Shown here in pieces: positions 12,100 to 23,209 of a DNA stretch of 64,000 nucleotides; the stretch's first letter is position 1; every line of letters begins with the position of its first letter. A program made the position numbers and the translations under genes. The notes under the pieces were generated by a model. The model searched no databases. It saw nothing but the letters and a program-made list of their open reading frames with translations, and was not told the DNA's origin. The DNA comes from Pisaster brevispinus (lineage: Eukaryota > Echinodermata > Asteroidea > Forcipulatida > Asteriidae): positions 6,389,947-6,453,946 of the forward strand of contig JAMKCF010000019.1 of NCBI GenBank assembly GCA_023634235.1. Reading direction: 5' to 3'.

Positions 12100-13319
12100 G
12101 TTGGACTGGCCTCAATGAAAGGAAGGTACTCCACCAATGCCTTAGGTGGATACATAGGTGAACTAAGTATGGTGTTGAACGCTGTCCATCCTGGAATCTT
12201 CAATTCTTCTAACTGACAGGAGCTTCTGCCTGCAGAAGCTCCCGCCCAAATGCAACAGCATTACTCCATTAGGGGATGTATAGTTCTCTAGGTAGAGAGT
12301 AGCATCAGGAGGTAAGAACTTCCGAGCCAATTAAAGACAACCAACTGGCATGGAAGAACTCTTTGCAATGCCAGAGATATGCCTCTCCCAACTAGCATTA
12401 GTGGAGATGTCAAGTCCAAGAAGGCAAAAAACTGATACCTCAAGCAAAGCCGATGGGCCCATATGAATGGATGGAAATGTATTCTCTAGAGCGAGACAGA
12501 GACAGAATAGTCTTTTGGGGGTAAAAGGTTACTAGCCAATCGTTCTCCCACTTCACAACTTGAGAAGTGTTGGAAGAGTTAAGAGAAACACAGTAGAGGA
12601 TTGAATCGTCAGCATACATTGCAAGCTGAGACAAAACTTCATCTGGCAAATCATTTATGTAAACAAGAAAAAGAGTAGGACCAAGTACTGAGACCTGTTG
12701 AACACTGAAATTAATAGAAAGGGTAGGAGAAGATTGACCCTTAAGAACAACCTTCAACTTGCGGTTGGAAAGGAAAGCAGAGATTATAGACAACATTCTG
12801 CCAGACACACAGTATGACTGAAGCTTGTGGAGCAGGCCAGTATGCCACACTTTGTCGAAGGCCTTGGAGATGTCCAATGCTACAACACGAGCCTCACCCC
12901 TGTGATCTAAGGCCCTACTAAAATGATTGGTAATTAGGGAAAGCAGATCAACGGTTGAGCCGGAATGGCAAAACCCGAAATGGCAGTCAGTTATTACAAG
13001 GTCATTGTCCTCAAGATATCCAAGGAGCTGTTGATTAACAAAGCATTCAAAGATCTTAATTATTATTGGAAACAGACTAATAGGACAACAATTAGTAGAT
13101 TCAGAATGCAGCAGCCTTAAAGACAGGGACAACGGATGCCACTTCCAAAGATGAAGGAAACACGGAGACAGCCAACCACAACTGGAGGTTGAAGTGAAAA
13201 ATATTCCCCAGCCCCATTTTGAGCCATTGAGCCAAAGTGGTGGGGAATTCGAGGATGGTTTCAGTGGATGAAATATTTTTTAAATGTCTACATATGGAAA
13301 CTAAGATCAATGTCATCAT
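12100..13319 (-). pseudogene. LINE remnant, jockey-like reverse transcriptase
   Basis: Read from 13319 downwards, the first frame ends in FPSSLEVASVVPVFKAAAF. After a frame change near 13110 a long frame (13132-12440) carries RT blocks: CCPISLFPIIIKIFE, VVALDISKAFDKVWHTGLL, FLSNRKLKVVLKGQSSPTLS, VSVLGPTLFLVYINDLPDE and MYADDSILY. Below 12440 broken frames continue with GLDISTNASWERHI and GIAKSSSMPVGCL, the usual region after the RT. The catalytic YADD is intact but VPQGSVLGP has become VQQVSVLGP. No endonuclease domain is seen. This is a frameshifted, 5'-truncated insertion; its 3' end is not defined. Confidence 0.75.
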
Positions 13320-14689
13320 TAGTCTGTCACCAAGTAAAATGATTACCGTTCAAAATAAACGTTATTTTACTGTCAAAAAGTATATCATAGTTTTCATCTA
13401 GAACATAAATTAATCTATGTCAATATGAAGAAAACTGGAAAGTTTCATCCTAATAATGCATTTACCATAACTTAAGATATGACAATAAAAATGTATTTCT
13501 TTATACAACTTTGAAGACACTTAAAGGCAAAGTTTACCTTTGTTTTTTTGGAACCGTTCATTTGTTTTAATCCTATATAAATGTATACATACAATAAAAC
13601 TAATTTCATTTCAAAAGGTGATCGCGTTTTTGAGATATTGCTGAAAATCCGGAGCTTGATGGCGACATGGGCAGGCATGTCCTCCGGGAGCTGCTGACAT
13701 GGCCAAAGAGGGAATTGCGTCTCCGGGAAATGGTAACGCGGATGTCCTTAAATGCCGGTGGTCTCCGAGATTGATGCATTAGTGATGAAATCAGACCATC
13801 GGACTGTCACATCCTGGAATTTGAGTTATCAAGAACTGGACATAACCTTCGGTAGTTTTCTTTTCACACACTGAGAGACAATCAAATCAAAATACTTCGA
13901 CCACTTCTTAGTTGATGATTGATATTATTTACATTTATTTACAAGACTTATTATTTCCAAAAGATCTTGTTCACATATCTATCAGGAGCATTTACCCAAA
14001 TTAGCTGAACAATCAATTTAAATAAGTTTTATGCTACTTAATCCATATAGCTCCATGCTTAATCATGTCAGGTCCACTTGGGCACCTAGCAAGTTGGGTC
14101 GTATGGGGAGCGGTGTATGCGTGAGGCCCGTTGGGGTGAGTAGCCCTCCCGGTCTGTCTCGTCCTCTATATTCAGACGTCTCTCCCTCACGGGTAGCGGT
14201 TTACTTCCCCCCAGGTTTGAACCAGGTCGTTCGGCCGATCCTGTTTTTATATACCAACTCGTCAGCTAGAAAACACCAGTTGCGATAGCGATACTCTTTT
14301 TCGCAATATAGACTTGAACACTCACTTGCTCAATATTTCTTCAGAATGTCATCTGGAATACTAGCACAGTTCTCAATAACCGGCTCTCACTTTGTCTATT
14401 AATGTCATCGAGGCTGACTAGGCGTCCCCTCCTCGGAAATCTCAAATCGCAAGTGCCATCTATTGTTTATTAAAAAGGGTGCAGCCCAAAACAAAGAACT
14501 ATTAAGCCTCTGTATGGCAGCCAATCACAGAGTGGATACCATAACTTCACATAACTTAAATTCTTTCAACTTAACCCTTATACGAACTTTACGGGCTCCT
14601 TGGCTAACAGAATACAAATTCTTGTTTCGTGTGAAACGTACATTTAACTGTATACAAACAGTAATTTCTCTAAAAATTTAATCACTTCG
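13320..14689. other. Non-coding stretch
   Basis: No gene is recognised. The segment 14031-14290 has an open frame on the plus strand but no motif or homologous pattern that I recognise. Confidence 0.45.
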
Positions 14690-15165
14690 TGACACGGACG
14701 CCAAGAATGCGTCCTCGACACCTGAGGTTGAAGGCTTGAAACCTTTGTGTGTTGTCAGCTCGGGGTGTCCAGGTTTCTGACCCGTAGAGTAGGGTGGGGA
14801 GGACACACATTGTAAATATCCTCAGCTTGGTCACGAGCTTGAGGCGTTTGTTCCTCCAGACACAATCTAGTTGGCCGAAGGTGGATGAAGCGAGCCCAAG
14901 ATGTTGAAGGATGTCGGGTAGCCTGAGGAGTGGATGTCACAGGCGAGGTGCCTGAACTTGTGTGTGATTTCTACAGATTTTCCCTCAACAGTGACTGAGG
15001 CGGGTGTTGGGCCAAGGCTAGTACAGTTCTGAATCTTAGTTTTGACCCATGAAATATGCATCCCCGTCGTCCCAGTTTCTTCCTCGAACAATTGGAGTGA
15101 GACGGGCCACTGGGCGCTCTCTCCTAGGAACAGTGCGGCATCGTCAGCATAATCCAGAAGGGAAG
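14690..15165 (-). pseudogene. LINE remnant with DYADD reverse transcriptase motif
   Basis: The minus strand gives LLDYADDAALFLGES, then LQLFEEETGTTGMHISWVKT, then PTPASVTVEGKSVEITHKF, and, after a frame change near 14870, LRIFTMCVLPTLLYGSETWT and LRCRRRILGVRVTK. This order (YADD, WVKT, YGSETW, ILGVR) is the palm-to-thumb region of a non-LTR RT distinct from the one at 12.1-13.3 kb. Both ends are truncated, with at least one frameshift. Confidence 0.7.
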
Positions 15166-15647
15166 AATTCTAGAAGGGTTAGGGTTTGGAAAATACACAA
15201 GGGGTGCCAGGACATAGAAGTGTCAGAAAATAGGGTGTGTTCCAACACATCAGCATAACAATAGCTTTGATACTCCAAAGGCTAAAAAAGTGTCCCTTGA
15301 ACTCCGCAATATAAACTTCCAGAGCATTCGCACAAAGTAGCAATGAAATTCTGTCCATATATTCTTCATGGCCATAACTACACTCTTGGGGCGTCCAAAA
15401 ATAACAAACATATCCATGGATGCTATTATTCTAGAAAATAAATCACAAATCCACACTAACGTTTTAAACATCATGTACCGATTGATGAGTGAGCAACTAT
15501 GTGCAAAATGCATAGCAACTCCATCGACTTCCGGATCAATGCGCATTGTAACACGAACGAATGTAGTCTAAGACTTTGTTTTTGTCTGTCACAATCACAG
15601 ACATATAATACCTATCAACGGAAAGCAGGGGGTGCTAAACTGAAACT
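15166..15647. other. Non-coding stretch before a candidate exon
   Basis: A 98-codon minus-strand open frame (15250-15546) has no recognisable motif and I do not call it. Confidence 0.4.
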
Positions 15648-15791
15648 ATGGAGTTTCTTAAACTACAGGTAGAAGGGAATATGCGTCAACACTTTTTGTA
15701 CACGTTTAGGCATAGCCACAAGGCAGTGCTCCCGTTTTCATGGACTTTTTCTGAATTTTCAGGAGATATTGACCTGATGATTGTTTGTAAA
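15648..15791 (+). CDS. Candidate first coding exon, function unknown
   Basis: An ATG opens 48 codons (MEFLKLQVEGN at the start, SGDIDLMIVCK at the end) and runs straight into a consensus donor, AAA|GTAAGT, in phase 0. No stop interrupts it. I do not recognise the protein. The recognised exon at 21950 also begins in phase 0 on the same strand, so this could be the first exon of the same gene, but its own ATG at 21962 would serve equally well. Evidence is limited to ATG, open frame and donor; the exon may also be chance. Confidence 0.3.
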
Positions 15792-17152
15792 GTAAGTGAT
15801 GAGTTTTAGGAAATTCCTATAATAACTGGAGTAATCAAAAAGTTGTTTGATTGACTTTTGCTGATTTTGGGGGAGAAAATCTTTAAAATTTGTAAACAAA
15901 ATTATTATACATACTTGTATAAGCCTCGAGGCCAAGGCCTACAGGACTGTCACTTTCTACGCGTTCATGTCGTTTTCATTGTGAAAAGTCAAGTTTTCAC
16001 CTTTGTTTAAGATACCACACTTCATGAACATTCCATACAGCCAGTTAAAAATGTTGGGCGTTGAGGTTAAACGTTGTTTCTATAAGTTAATTTTGGGGAA
16101 ATAATCACTGAACTCGCTCTATTACATAACATTTTCCACACTCTGGCCCGCCTTGCATGCACGCCTTCGGCATGTTTTGCGTACACTCTCATGGAACGCG
16201 CACCAAACAATCGCATTAGCAGTCCTGTTAATCTATAGGCGAAAACACGTCATCAGCGCCCGCGCAAAACAAGCAGCGATGATGAACACATTTTTTTTAA
16301 TACAAAGAATAATTTCCATCTTCTTTTATCGTTTTGGAGAAAGTTTGTAAAAAGAGGAGAAACAGCATTATAACTTACGTGTGAAAAGGTATTTAGTTTT
16401 AATCAAACTTTGTTTCCAAGTCTGTTGGTGAATTTTTCTATCATCTACCCACTCTCCCATTGCTTTACACATGTTTTCGTGGATTTTGCCCACGGTTTGG
16501 ATATGGTCGGGTGCTGTCAAATTTACGGCATCCAGACGTTGATTTCCGTAGGTGCCGTCGGTCTATGTCTGTGGTCACAATATTTCCCAGCGAGATGGCA
16601 CTATCATTTGTAGGCGGTTTGTGGATGATAGCGCCCTCTCGTGGGGAATTAATGACCAATCAAAATGAGAGGAATCTTGCACCAGACTAGAACAAGTGTG
16701 ACTTGCTATGGGTGGGCTTGCGTGCGAGTATTCATAAATGGAGTCAGAACAGAAAGTCACCGAGGAGACGTCAATTTCCATTTGATTTTCCAAATAATGT
16801 CACCCAAGGTTAAAATTAACAATTCTGAATGGAGCAGGCTGAGAGTTCTGGACAAAAGGAATTGTGTTTACGAAGTTTCAACTTCCTCCATCAAGTATAA
16901 ATATTAAAAATGCTTATAAATTTTTTCCTAATGGTACGGGACCTTTATACCCTGGACTCTGTCACGCTGTACGCAACGGAGGAGTCCAACCTGGGCTAGG
17001 GTTCAGCATGCTAAATACAGACTGGTTCCTTAACTGTCTGACTGTGGTTATGAATTATCTAGCCGGCCATGAGCACCTGCATGTTGTATTGTTTACATCC
17101 CACTTGAGTGAGGAGATTATGCATTGCAGTAACACACTACATGTAGCAGAAG
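15792..17152. other. Non-coding stretch, locally CpG-richer
   Basis: The part around 16140-16280 and 16500-16640 has more CpG than its surroundings, as might occur near a promoter, but no core promoter element is clear. No gene is recognised. Confidence 0.35.
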
Positions 17153-17610
17153 TTCATTCATTCATTCAGTATTAGTAACATTTATTTCAATGCTGTCATT
17201 CATTACAATAATGCACAATTGTGTAGAAATTACCATGATTACAAAAGTAATATATTAGTATGAGATATGATAAATGTTAAGTACACAATGATTCAATAAT
17301 AAGCAGCAAACTAATGACAACATTTAGGTATAAGGTTAAGCGAGATGCTTTTGTTCCCTAACCAATGGACAGACAAACATACATTGTGTATGTACAACCA
17401 TGGTACAACCAAGGTATGGTACCACATGGACAAATGAAGCAGACTAGACAAGTGTGAGACAAGGCCAACACAGCTTACAAATTACACATTAGTTCATGAA
17501 TACGAGTCAAGGAACTGAGCTCTTAAGTTTTTAACAAAGACAGGTAGAGAGGATGATGATTTAAGTGAATCATCTAAACTATTCCAGTATGACACATGCT
17601 ATATGAGATG
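17153..17610 (-). pseudogene. LINE 3' end (RT C-terminus, 3' UTR and TGAA tail)
   Basis: On the minus strand a short frame reads SYWNSLDDSLKSSSSLP then VFVKNLRAQFLDSYS and a stop near 17497, the usual last residues of a LINE ORF2 (trp-asn-ser-leu, phe-lys-x-leu, tyr). About 330 bases of 3' UTR-like sequence follow and end in TGAATGAATGAA (plus strand ttcattcattca near 17157). The remainder of the element is absent. Confidence 0.5.
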
Positions 17611-18151
17611 CCTCGACGGACAATGTCACCTATATTTTTAGACATTGAAGTTCTGTTAAATTGAATGAAAAAAATTCTGCTAACGCTACCACGAGATGCA
17701 TGAATGTTAGACGTTAAGGTAAAGCAGGAGTTAAAACAGGGAGGAAGTGGGTTTTATGCATACATGATTTATACATGAATTTTCCCAAATTAAAGTGGTA
17801 TACTATATTAAGTCATTACATTGTAATACTAATAATAATATATTTAATTAATTCAGCAAATATGGAGCTGAATGGTCACGGTAGTTCAGTTGACCACAAC
17901 CAGGTCCAGAATCGTGTTTGTTAATGCTAGACGACCGATGATAGTATGATACACTTCATAACTATTAAAGTATTAATAATTATTATCACGACAGTGGTTT
18001 ATTTTCTACCTCCATTATTCTGACATAAGGACTAGGTCACGTGTAGGACAGGAGTGTAATTCACAATGTCAGTAATTCATTGCACTACTTACTTAGACCC
18101 AGTAACTGGGGCGCACGCTGTAGGCCCTACTCATTTATATATATATTATAT
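17611..18151. other. Non-coding stretch
   Basis: AT-rich, no gene recognised. It ends in a TA-rich run near 18135-18154 next to the foldback element. Confidence 0.45.
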
Positions 18152-18179
18152 ATAGTTTGGGTTTGAACAAAGAAAAATT

Positions 18180-18251
18180 GACTGGAGCGGGACTTGAACC
18201 AACGACCTCCGGATTAACGTACCGGCGCTCTACCAACTGAGCTATCCAGCC
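18180..18251 (-). tRNA. tRNA-like SINE head (Lys/Asn-like, probably not a functional tRNA)
   Basis: On the minus strand GGCTGGATAGCTCAGTTGG and GGTTCAAGTCCCGC form A- and B-box-like promoters, and GGCTGGA pairs with TCCAGTC. The anticodon arm reads CCGGT-ACGTTAA-TCCGG, with a mismatch closing the loop and C instead of T before the GTT that sits at the anticodon position. The same tail follows every copy, so this is a SINE head rather than a working tRNA gene. Confidence 0.55.
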
Positions 18252-18485
18252 CTATGTTGGCGGTCTCCCTATTAGTCAATATCTTTGTTCGGGGTGCCAG
18301 TCAGAAGCCATACAACCGTTAACTGCCGTGTAGCCAGGTATCACACCCACGTTTACGATTCAACTGAGCTATCCAGCCCTACATGTATGTTGGCGGTCAG
18401 AAGCCATCAGAAGCGGTCAGAAGCCATGGCTTCTGACTGGCACCCCGAACAAAGATATTGACTAATAGGGAGACCGCCAACATAG

Positions 18486-18557
18486 GGCTGGATAGCTCAG
18501 TTGGTAGAGCGCCGGTACGTTAATCCGGAGGTCGTTGGTTCAAGTCCCGCCCCAGTC
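18486..18557 (+). tRNA. tRNA-like SINE head, inverted partner
   Basis: This is the inverted partner of the head at 18180-18251, 72 bases long, with CCCC in place of CTCC near the 3' end. It has the same A box, B box and GTT at the anticodon position and is followed by the AATTTTTCTTTGTTCAAAC tail. Confidence 0.55.
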
Positions 18558-18664
18558 AATTTTTCTTTGTTCAAACCCAAACTATTTAAATAAAATTTCC
18601 CAGTCAGTTTCCCTTGTGGTTTATGACTTGATATATATATATTAGTAGGGGAGATGGCCTTAGC

Positions 18665-18691
18665 TTTCGATCCAATCCGGACCTTCGTCAG
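18665..18691 (-). ncRNA. Hammerhead-ribozyme-like core, second copy
   Basis: The minus strand reads CTGACGA, one A, GGTCC, loop GGATT, GGATC, then GAAA. GGTCC/GGATC pairs over five positions with one G-U. As in the copy at 7028-7057, one extra base separates CUGANGA from stem II. I could not define stems I and III. Confidence 0.3.
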
Positions 18692-20235
18692 AGGCATAAA
18701 CAAGAACAAACACAAACATATCCATTTATAGCAAAAAGAGGAGCAAAGGATTAAGGGAGAGTATCCAGAGAAAAGCGGGAAAATATAGCCAATCAGAGTT
18801 GTAAATTTACTGGCTAAGAACCAATAAGAGTGAAGAAGTGAGAACAAAGGATGGTCAGTGTCAAAGGCTGGATCACTGGACCAAAAAGGTGGTACTGCAT
18901 TGTAGGTATTACAATGCGGGAAGCATGAAAGGGTAGGATTAGAGGGCAAGCCACATAAGAAAATGCAACTAACTATATATATATATATATTTTTTTTTTT
19001 TTGGGGGGGACACATCTTCGTTCGTACTTACTACCCCATCTCCTCCATGCTACCCCCTACCCGACTCTCTAGAGCGTACCATGCGTACGACCGAAGATAT
19101 GAGTACAGCTACCCCAGACAACCAGTTACTGGGTCAACTCTTATTTTTATTTAGCCTACTGCAGTACTTACTTCACTTGCAGATTTATATCATTCAATCA
19201 AACGGGAAGAGAAGGTCCACAAGAAGGTTATTAACGTGTGTATGCTGAATTATGAGTGTGACTGTGAGTGTTTTACACTGTGACTGCTGCTAGCCTCTGT
19301 GTTTTTAGTAAGTAGCACTAGCACTTGGCAGCACACAACTACAACCTCGTTTCGATCCTCGATCCTGATCATAATACACAGGTTTTGTTGAGGCTCGTGA
19401 AGACAGGGAACCAGTCTTGTTTCTAACTGGATTGTCTGCGGGTCGCAGTACGTTTAAACTTGTTTCAAGTCGGGTTCAAGTCTCCACCACCAGCAGGCGG
19501 AAAAGTTTCGAAGAGCGGCGAAGTGCCGCGGCAGTAGGCGGTGGGCTGTGTGCATAATGAATGAAACGATGTGTGTGCACCATAGAGTTATATGGTGTGC
19601 ACACGTGTGTACTGCATGTACTGTGGCTGATTTCTACGGTGGCAGATTTCCGTCCACACAACATGCAAAACACTTTTTCAGCTTGGAAGTGTGACATGAA
19701 CAGATCTAGATGCCACAGTCAAACGCTGCATGGTTGAACCATGGTTGAACTAGCTAGTCCAACTGGATCAACCCATGGAGGAAGGAAAAGCTATTTCCTT
19801 CCTCCATGATCAACCTAGCTCCGGAGCACTGTTCCTCTACTATTAACTAACAAAGTTATGTCACTTTATCAAGATGGCGTTTTGGTTAGGTGATCGGGAA
19901 TTTTTTTCTTACCACACAAAAAATGGGTTTAACAATGAATGGTAGGTTTTTGTTAATTAAATATGTAAATTATTAAGATAAAAATTATTAATTGCACTAT
20001 ATTATGCAAGTAATTTTTTTTATGGCCAATACATTTTTTCTCTTCGATACGTCATCGCCACGTTGTCGTTGCCACATTTGACGAGAATCAATCGACTAAA
20101 CGCGTTTGAGTGAAACACTGACAGTGACAACGGCTATGTAATGATAAATTCGGTTCAAATACGGTGAATTTCCCATATGGAGGACAACATCTCCGGGGGA
20201 CAGATTCTCTAAGACACCGGCTCCCCACACTGTTA
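18692..20235. other. Non-coding stretch with TA/T/G simple repeat
   Basis: A TA repeat followed by T12 and G8 lies near 18972-19010. A 172-codon minus-strand frame across 18497-19015 is made of SINE and repeat sequence and is not a gene. No host exon is recognised. Confidence 0.5.
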
Positions 20236-20504
20236 TAGACCTTTCTATTGTTGAAACAAACCGCGCTGGTTGGCATGGATGGACGACCTAATATGTTAGC
20301 AAAACATTAAATCGTGTTAACATATGTTTTAACCAAATCCAACATTTTCTGCCAACTCTCATGATTGGTTGCTTTGTTTCCAACATTGTGTAACATCATT
20401 ACAAACTGTGGTTATCTGTTTTGGGTTTGCATTTATGGCTTTCCAAAGTTTTCCAACCTCAGTGGCAAAAACTCGGGCTGTGACCGTTGCAATAGAAAGG
20501 TCTA
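20236..20504. mobile_element. MITE with TAGACCTTTCTATTG inverted ends
   Basis: The left end TAGACCTTTCTATTG and right end CAATAGAAAGGTCTA are perfect inverted copies, 269 bp apart including a TA on each side. TA duplications are the mark of Tc1/mariner-type insertions. The inside is non-coding. Confidence 0.65.
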
Positions 20505-21509
20505 TTATTCCCTAAAGAACGTCTAGATACCAAGACTAGTCTCAAGCTGTGAGAACCAGAATATAGACAGGAGACCAGTCGCTTATGGGTGATAGCATTG
20601 GGTTAAGAGTGTGACAAGCGCGTCATTGGTTACCGTCCATCTCTCGCGAAGCAGAGGCAGGGAGCGGCCAATGCATTATGTACTGTACGTGTGTGTCACA
20701 CAACACCACTCACCAGCACTCAGATGCGAGCATTGACAGCATCTCTTCCTTCTCGACCAGTACACAAAATCAAGGATGCATCATCCATTTAATTATTGCA
20801 TTGTAAATTTTATCACAAATTTAAGTCATCACCCATGCATTTTATGATTTAGTTGTATATCATAGACTAGTTTAGTAACTCAACAACGCTAGTCGCTAGG
20901 TCGAGGATCGGCCAGAAGTTCATATTTTTTTCACGGAACAAATCGTGTCAACAATTTAAAAAAGGTAGGCCTAACCATTTTATTTTAATTTAATATGATT
21001 ACTAATGAACCACAAAGCACAAGGGAAACTGAATGGTTAAAGTTCAAATGAATTGGGGTTGAACAATGGGAACAATTTCCGCAGCATGCACGCCACCAAC
21101 TTTTTTACGTTAAATTTTTAAAAATAAAATTCAATCATAGGACGTCCTATAGGCGGCAGCCCTGAAATCGTGGCACAACTTTTCGGTCCTACTAAAACTT
21201 AAAAGCCGACAACACGCCGACAACAAGTCCAGAATGCTGACAACAGTCCAACACGCCGACAACAAGTTTCAAATACCTCAAAAACAGCAAATAAACCAAG
21301 GATTTATTAGAGGATTTTTTATTAAAAAAGGGTAGCATCCTTGATGGACAGTAGCCAGCGTAAGCATGTGATCTTTTGGCAGTGGTCCTTTTCCCATGGT
21401 CTGTGGTCCGCATAATTCCGAAACATGGAGTACTATTGGTGATTGAAGCTGCAATGTACTAATTGTCTTTTTACACATTTGCACATAATACATTTATCAA
21501 GTTATTTTG
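20505..21509. other. Non-coding stretch
   Basis: No gene recognised. Three close copies of an acgccgacaacaagt-like phrase lie near 21205-21270. Confidence 0.4.
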
Positions 21510-21590
21510 GGTTAAGCAAAGAAAAATTACCAACGACCTCTCACCTCTGGTTTAACGTGCTGGCGCTCTACCAACTGAGCTATCTAACCC
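21510..21590 (-). repeat. Third tRNA-like SINE copy
   Basis: On the minus strand, GTTAGATAGCTCAGTTGG and GAGCGCCAGCACGTTAAACC match the heads at 18.2 and 18.5 kb, followed by the same AATTTTTCTTTG tail. It is more diverged and lacks part of the T arm. Confidence 0.55.
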
Positions 21591-21949
21591 GCTAGCTTTG
21601 TAGTTGTAGTATGTGGTCAATAGATTTGTTGCCGTCAATGATTATAGGTATGTATTGGAGAATTTGGTAAGTGCACTTCAACAAGTGTTCTGCCTATTCG
21701 CAGATGACTATTAATGCCGCATTAATGCCGCACCTTTACTTTTATACTTAAGTGCCCCATTACTTCTTATTGCTCCATGGAGAGTGGAGTGATATCTCAT
21801 CAGTAAGAATATTTTTGTTTGAATTTTCCACTCAACCAAATGAAATTATGTACCTACTTATCACAATCAGCTAAAAAATAATTGAAAAAATTTACTATTC
21901 ATAAAATGTAACCACTTGTCTTGTTTCTTGAATATTTCTTTTGTTTCAG

Positions 21950-22174
21950 GTTTCAGTTTATATGGAGACCAACATGCAACAGCTGCAGCAGCAACAGCAG
22001 GCAGTGTCTCCAACCAGGCCAGTTCTTCCACCCATTTCATCAAATACGGACAAGGACCATACATTCGTAAAGGATCTGGTAGAAAGTGCTTTTCTTGAAG
22101 TGGAAAAGCTCGATTGTCCACCAGAAGGCCCTCATAAACAAAGATATTCTGTCTTTAAAGATGTATTTGGTCAG
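21950..22174 (+). CDS. TSNAXIP1-like coiled-coil protein, first recognised exon
   Basis: The exon follows a pyrimidine-rich acceptor ending TTTGTTTCAG and ends CAG|GTAGGT in phase 0. The likely start is the ATG at 21962. The protein opens with a short glutamine run (QQLQQQQQ), a proline stretch RPVLPPIS, and then a helix ending QRYSVFKDVFGQ. That pattern leads into the next exon (LVEYLSAYRPLL), as in the N-terminal domain of translin-associated factor X-interacting protein 1, where RxxVFxxVF is followed by YKPLLxxIKxEYE. TSNAXIP1 is linked to spermatogenesis and cilia; the function here is inferred from the family. An upstream exon may exist, because the frame stays open to the acceptor. Confidence 0.65.
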
Positions 22175-23200
22175 GTAGGTACTTTCAGTGTTTCATGATG
22201 CAGTAATGTTTAAAAATCTAGATTTAAAACTCAAATTTAGCTTTTTAAATGTTGACTGACAATTCAATGTACATAGATTAATACAAAGTAATGCCTCACA
22301 CAAAGAATGAAGCAAATATTTTAGATGAATTCTCTTGCAACTTTTTGGGAGTTTTTAATGGCTTTTCCCGGCTTCCAACATATAACTTGAAACAGTTCTA
22401 AGAGAAAGTTTCCAAACATACAAAATATTTTAATACTTTTTTTATTTTAAATTAAAACTAAATTTTGACTTTCATATTTCTTTTGAAGCAGCCTTAACTT
22501 ATTATTCTGGATGGCCCCTAACTATTTGAAAATGAAATTTTCCTTGCACATTATTACAATATAGTGTTTTTAGATTATAATTTGGGAATGCACTTTTAGG
22601 AGGAAACACTAGCCCCAATATCATTTTATACTCGGACTTCTTAAACAAACTTCATACCCCACACATCTCCTTTGAATTTAGTTAGTAACTGCCACAGCCA
22701 AAAAGCAATTTATTCCAAGAAAAAACACCGGATATTAATTTTTCTAGGGCAAACCCACAAAACACAAAAACACACAACTTCATTGGGCACATCAGGCCAA
22801 ATAAAATTATCCTACAGGTATTACCCAAACCACTGGGCATTTGAAAGCTGCTGGGCTGCAGCCTCAGATCACAATAGTGCACATCCCTTCATCAGGGCAC
22901 CTTGGCCCACTTTAACATTATGCAGACTGTTGTGATTACAAGCGACTTATAGCCAGTCTATTTGCAAGTATGTCAAAGGTCATGTGCATGAAGGGCCGAC
23001 GCCATGGTTGTTGTATAGTTAGATCAGAATTCCGAACGTGGTTCAACATTAAATTGATGACTACAGTGGCTAAATCCTAGTCACACTTATTTGTTTGTGT
23101 TGCTAAAAGTGGAAGACACAACATTAGCGACAAGGAAAAGCCGGAAAGTCATGGGAGAAAACAGTAATCCCCATTTTTGACTGTTTTTCGGAGCCAGCAA
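22175..23200. other. Start of host intron 1, non-coding
   Basis: The 13.2 kb intron between the exons ending 22174 and starting 35402 begins here. No coding exon is seen before the gypsy remnant. Confidence 0.5.
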
Positions 23201-23209
23201 CACTTTTGG

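Larger units (their letters stand above)
18152..18584. repeat. Large foldback: two facing tRNA-like SINE heads
   Basis: Arms 18152-18311 and 18426-18584 are near-perfect inverted copies of about 158 bp around a 114-bp spacer. Each arm contains a tRNA-like head, the tail AATTTTTCTTTGTTCAAAC and a shared segment (cggtctccctattagtcaat). The spacer repeats part of the head (actgagctatccagccct). The arms differ at very few positions, so the inversion is recent or is maintained by gene conversion. Confidence 0.8.

Noticed and set aside
18180..18557. Functional tRNA genes
   Set aside because: The anticodon stem has a mismatch and the base before the anticodon position is C; a shared non-tRNA tail follows each copy, as in SINEs.
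18497..19015. 172-codon minus-strand open frame
   Set aside because: It runs through the SINE head and a TA/T repeat; the amino-acid text follows the repeats and no domain is visible.
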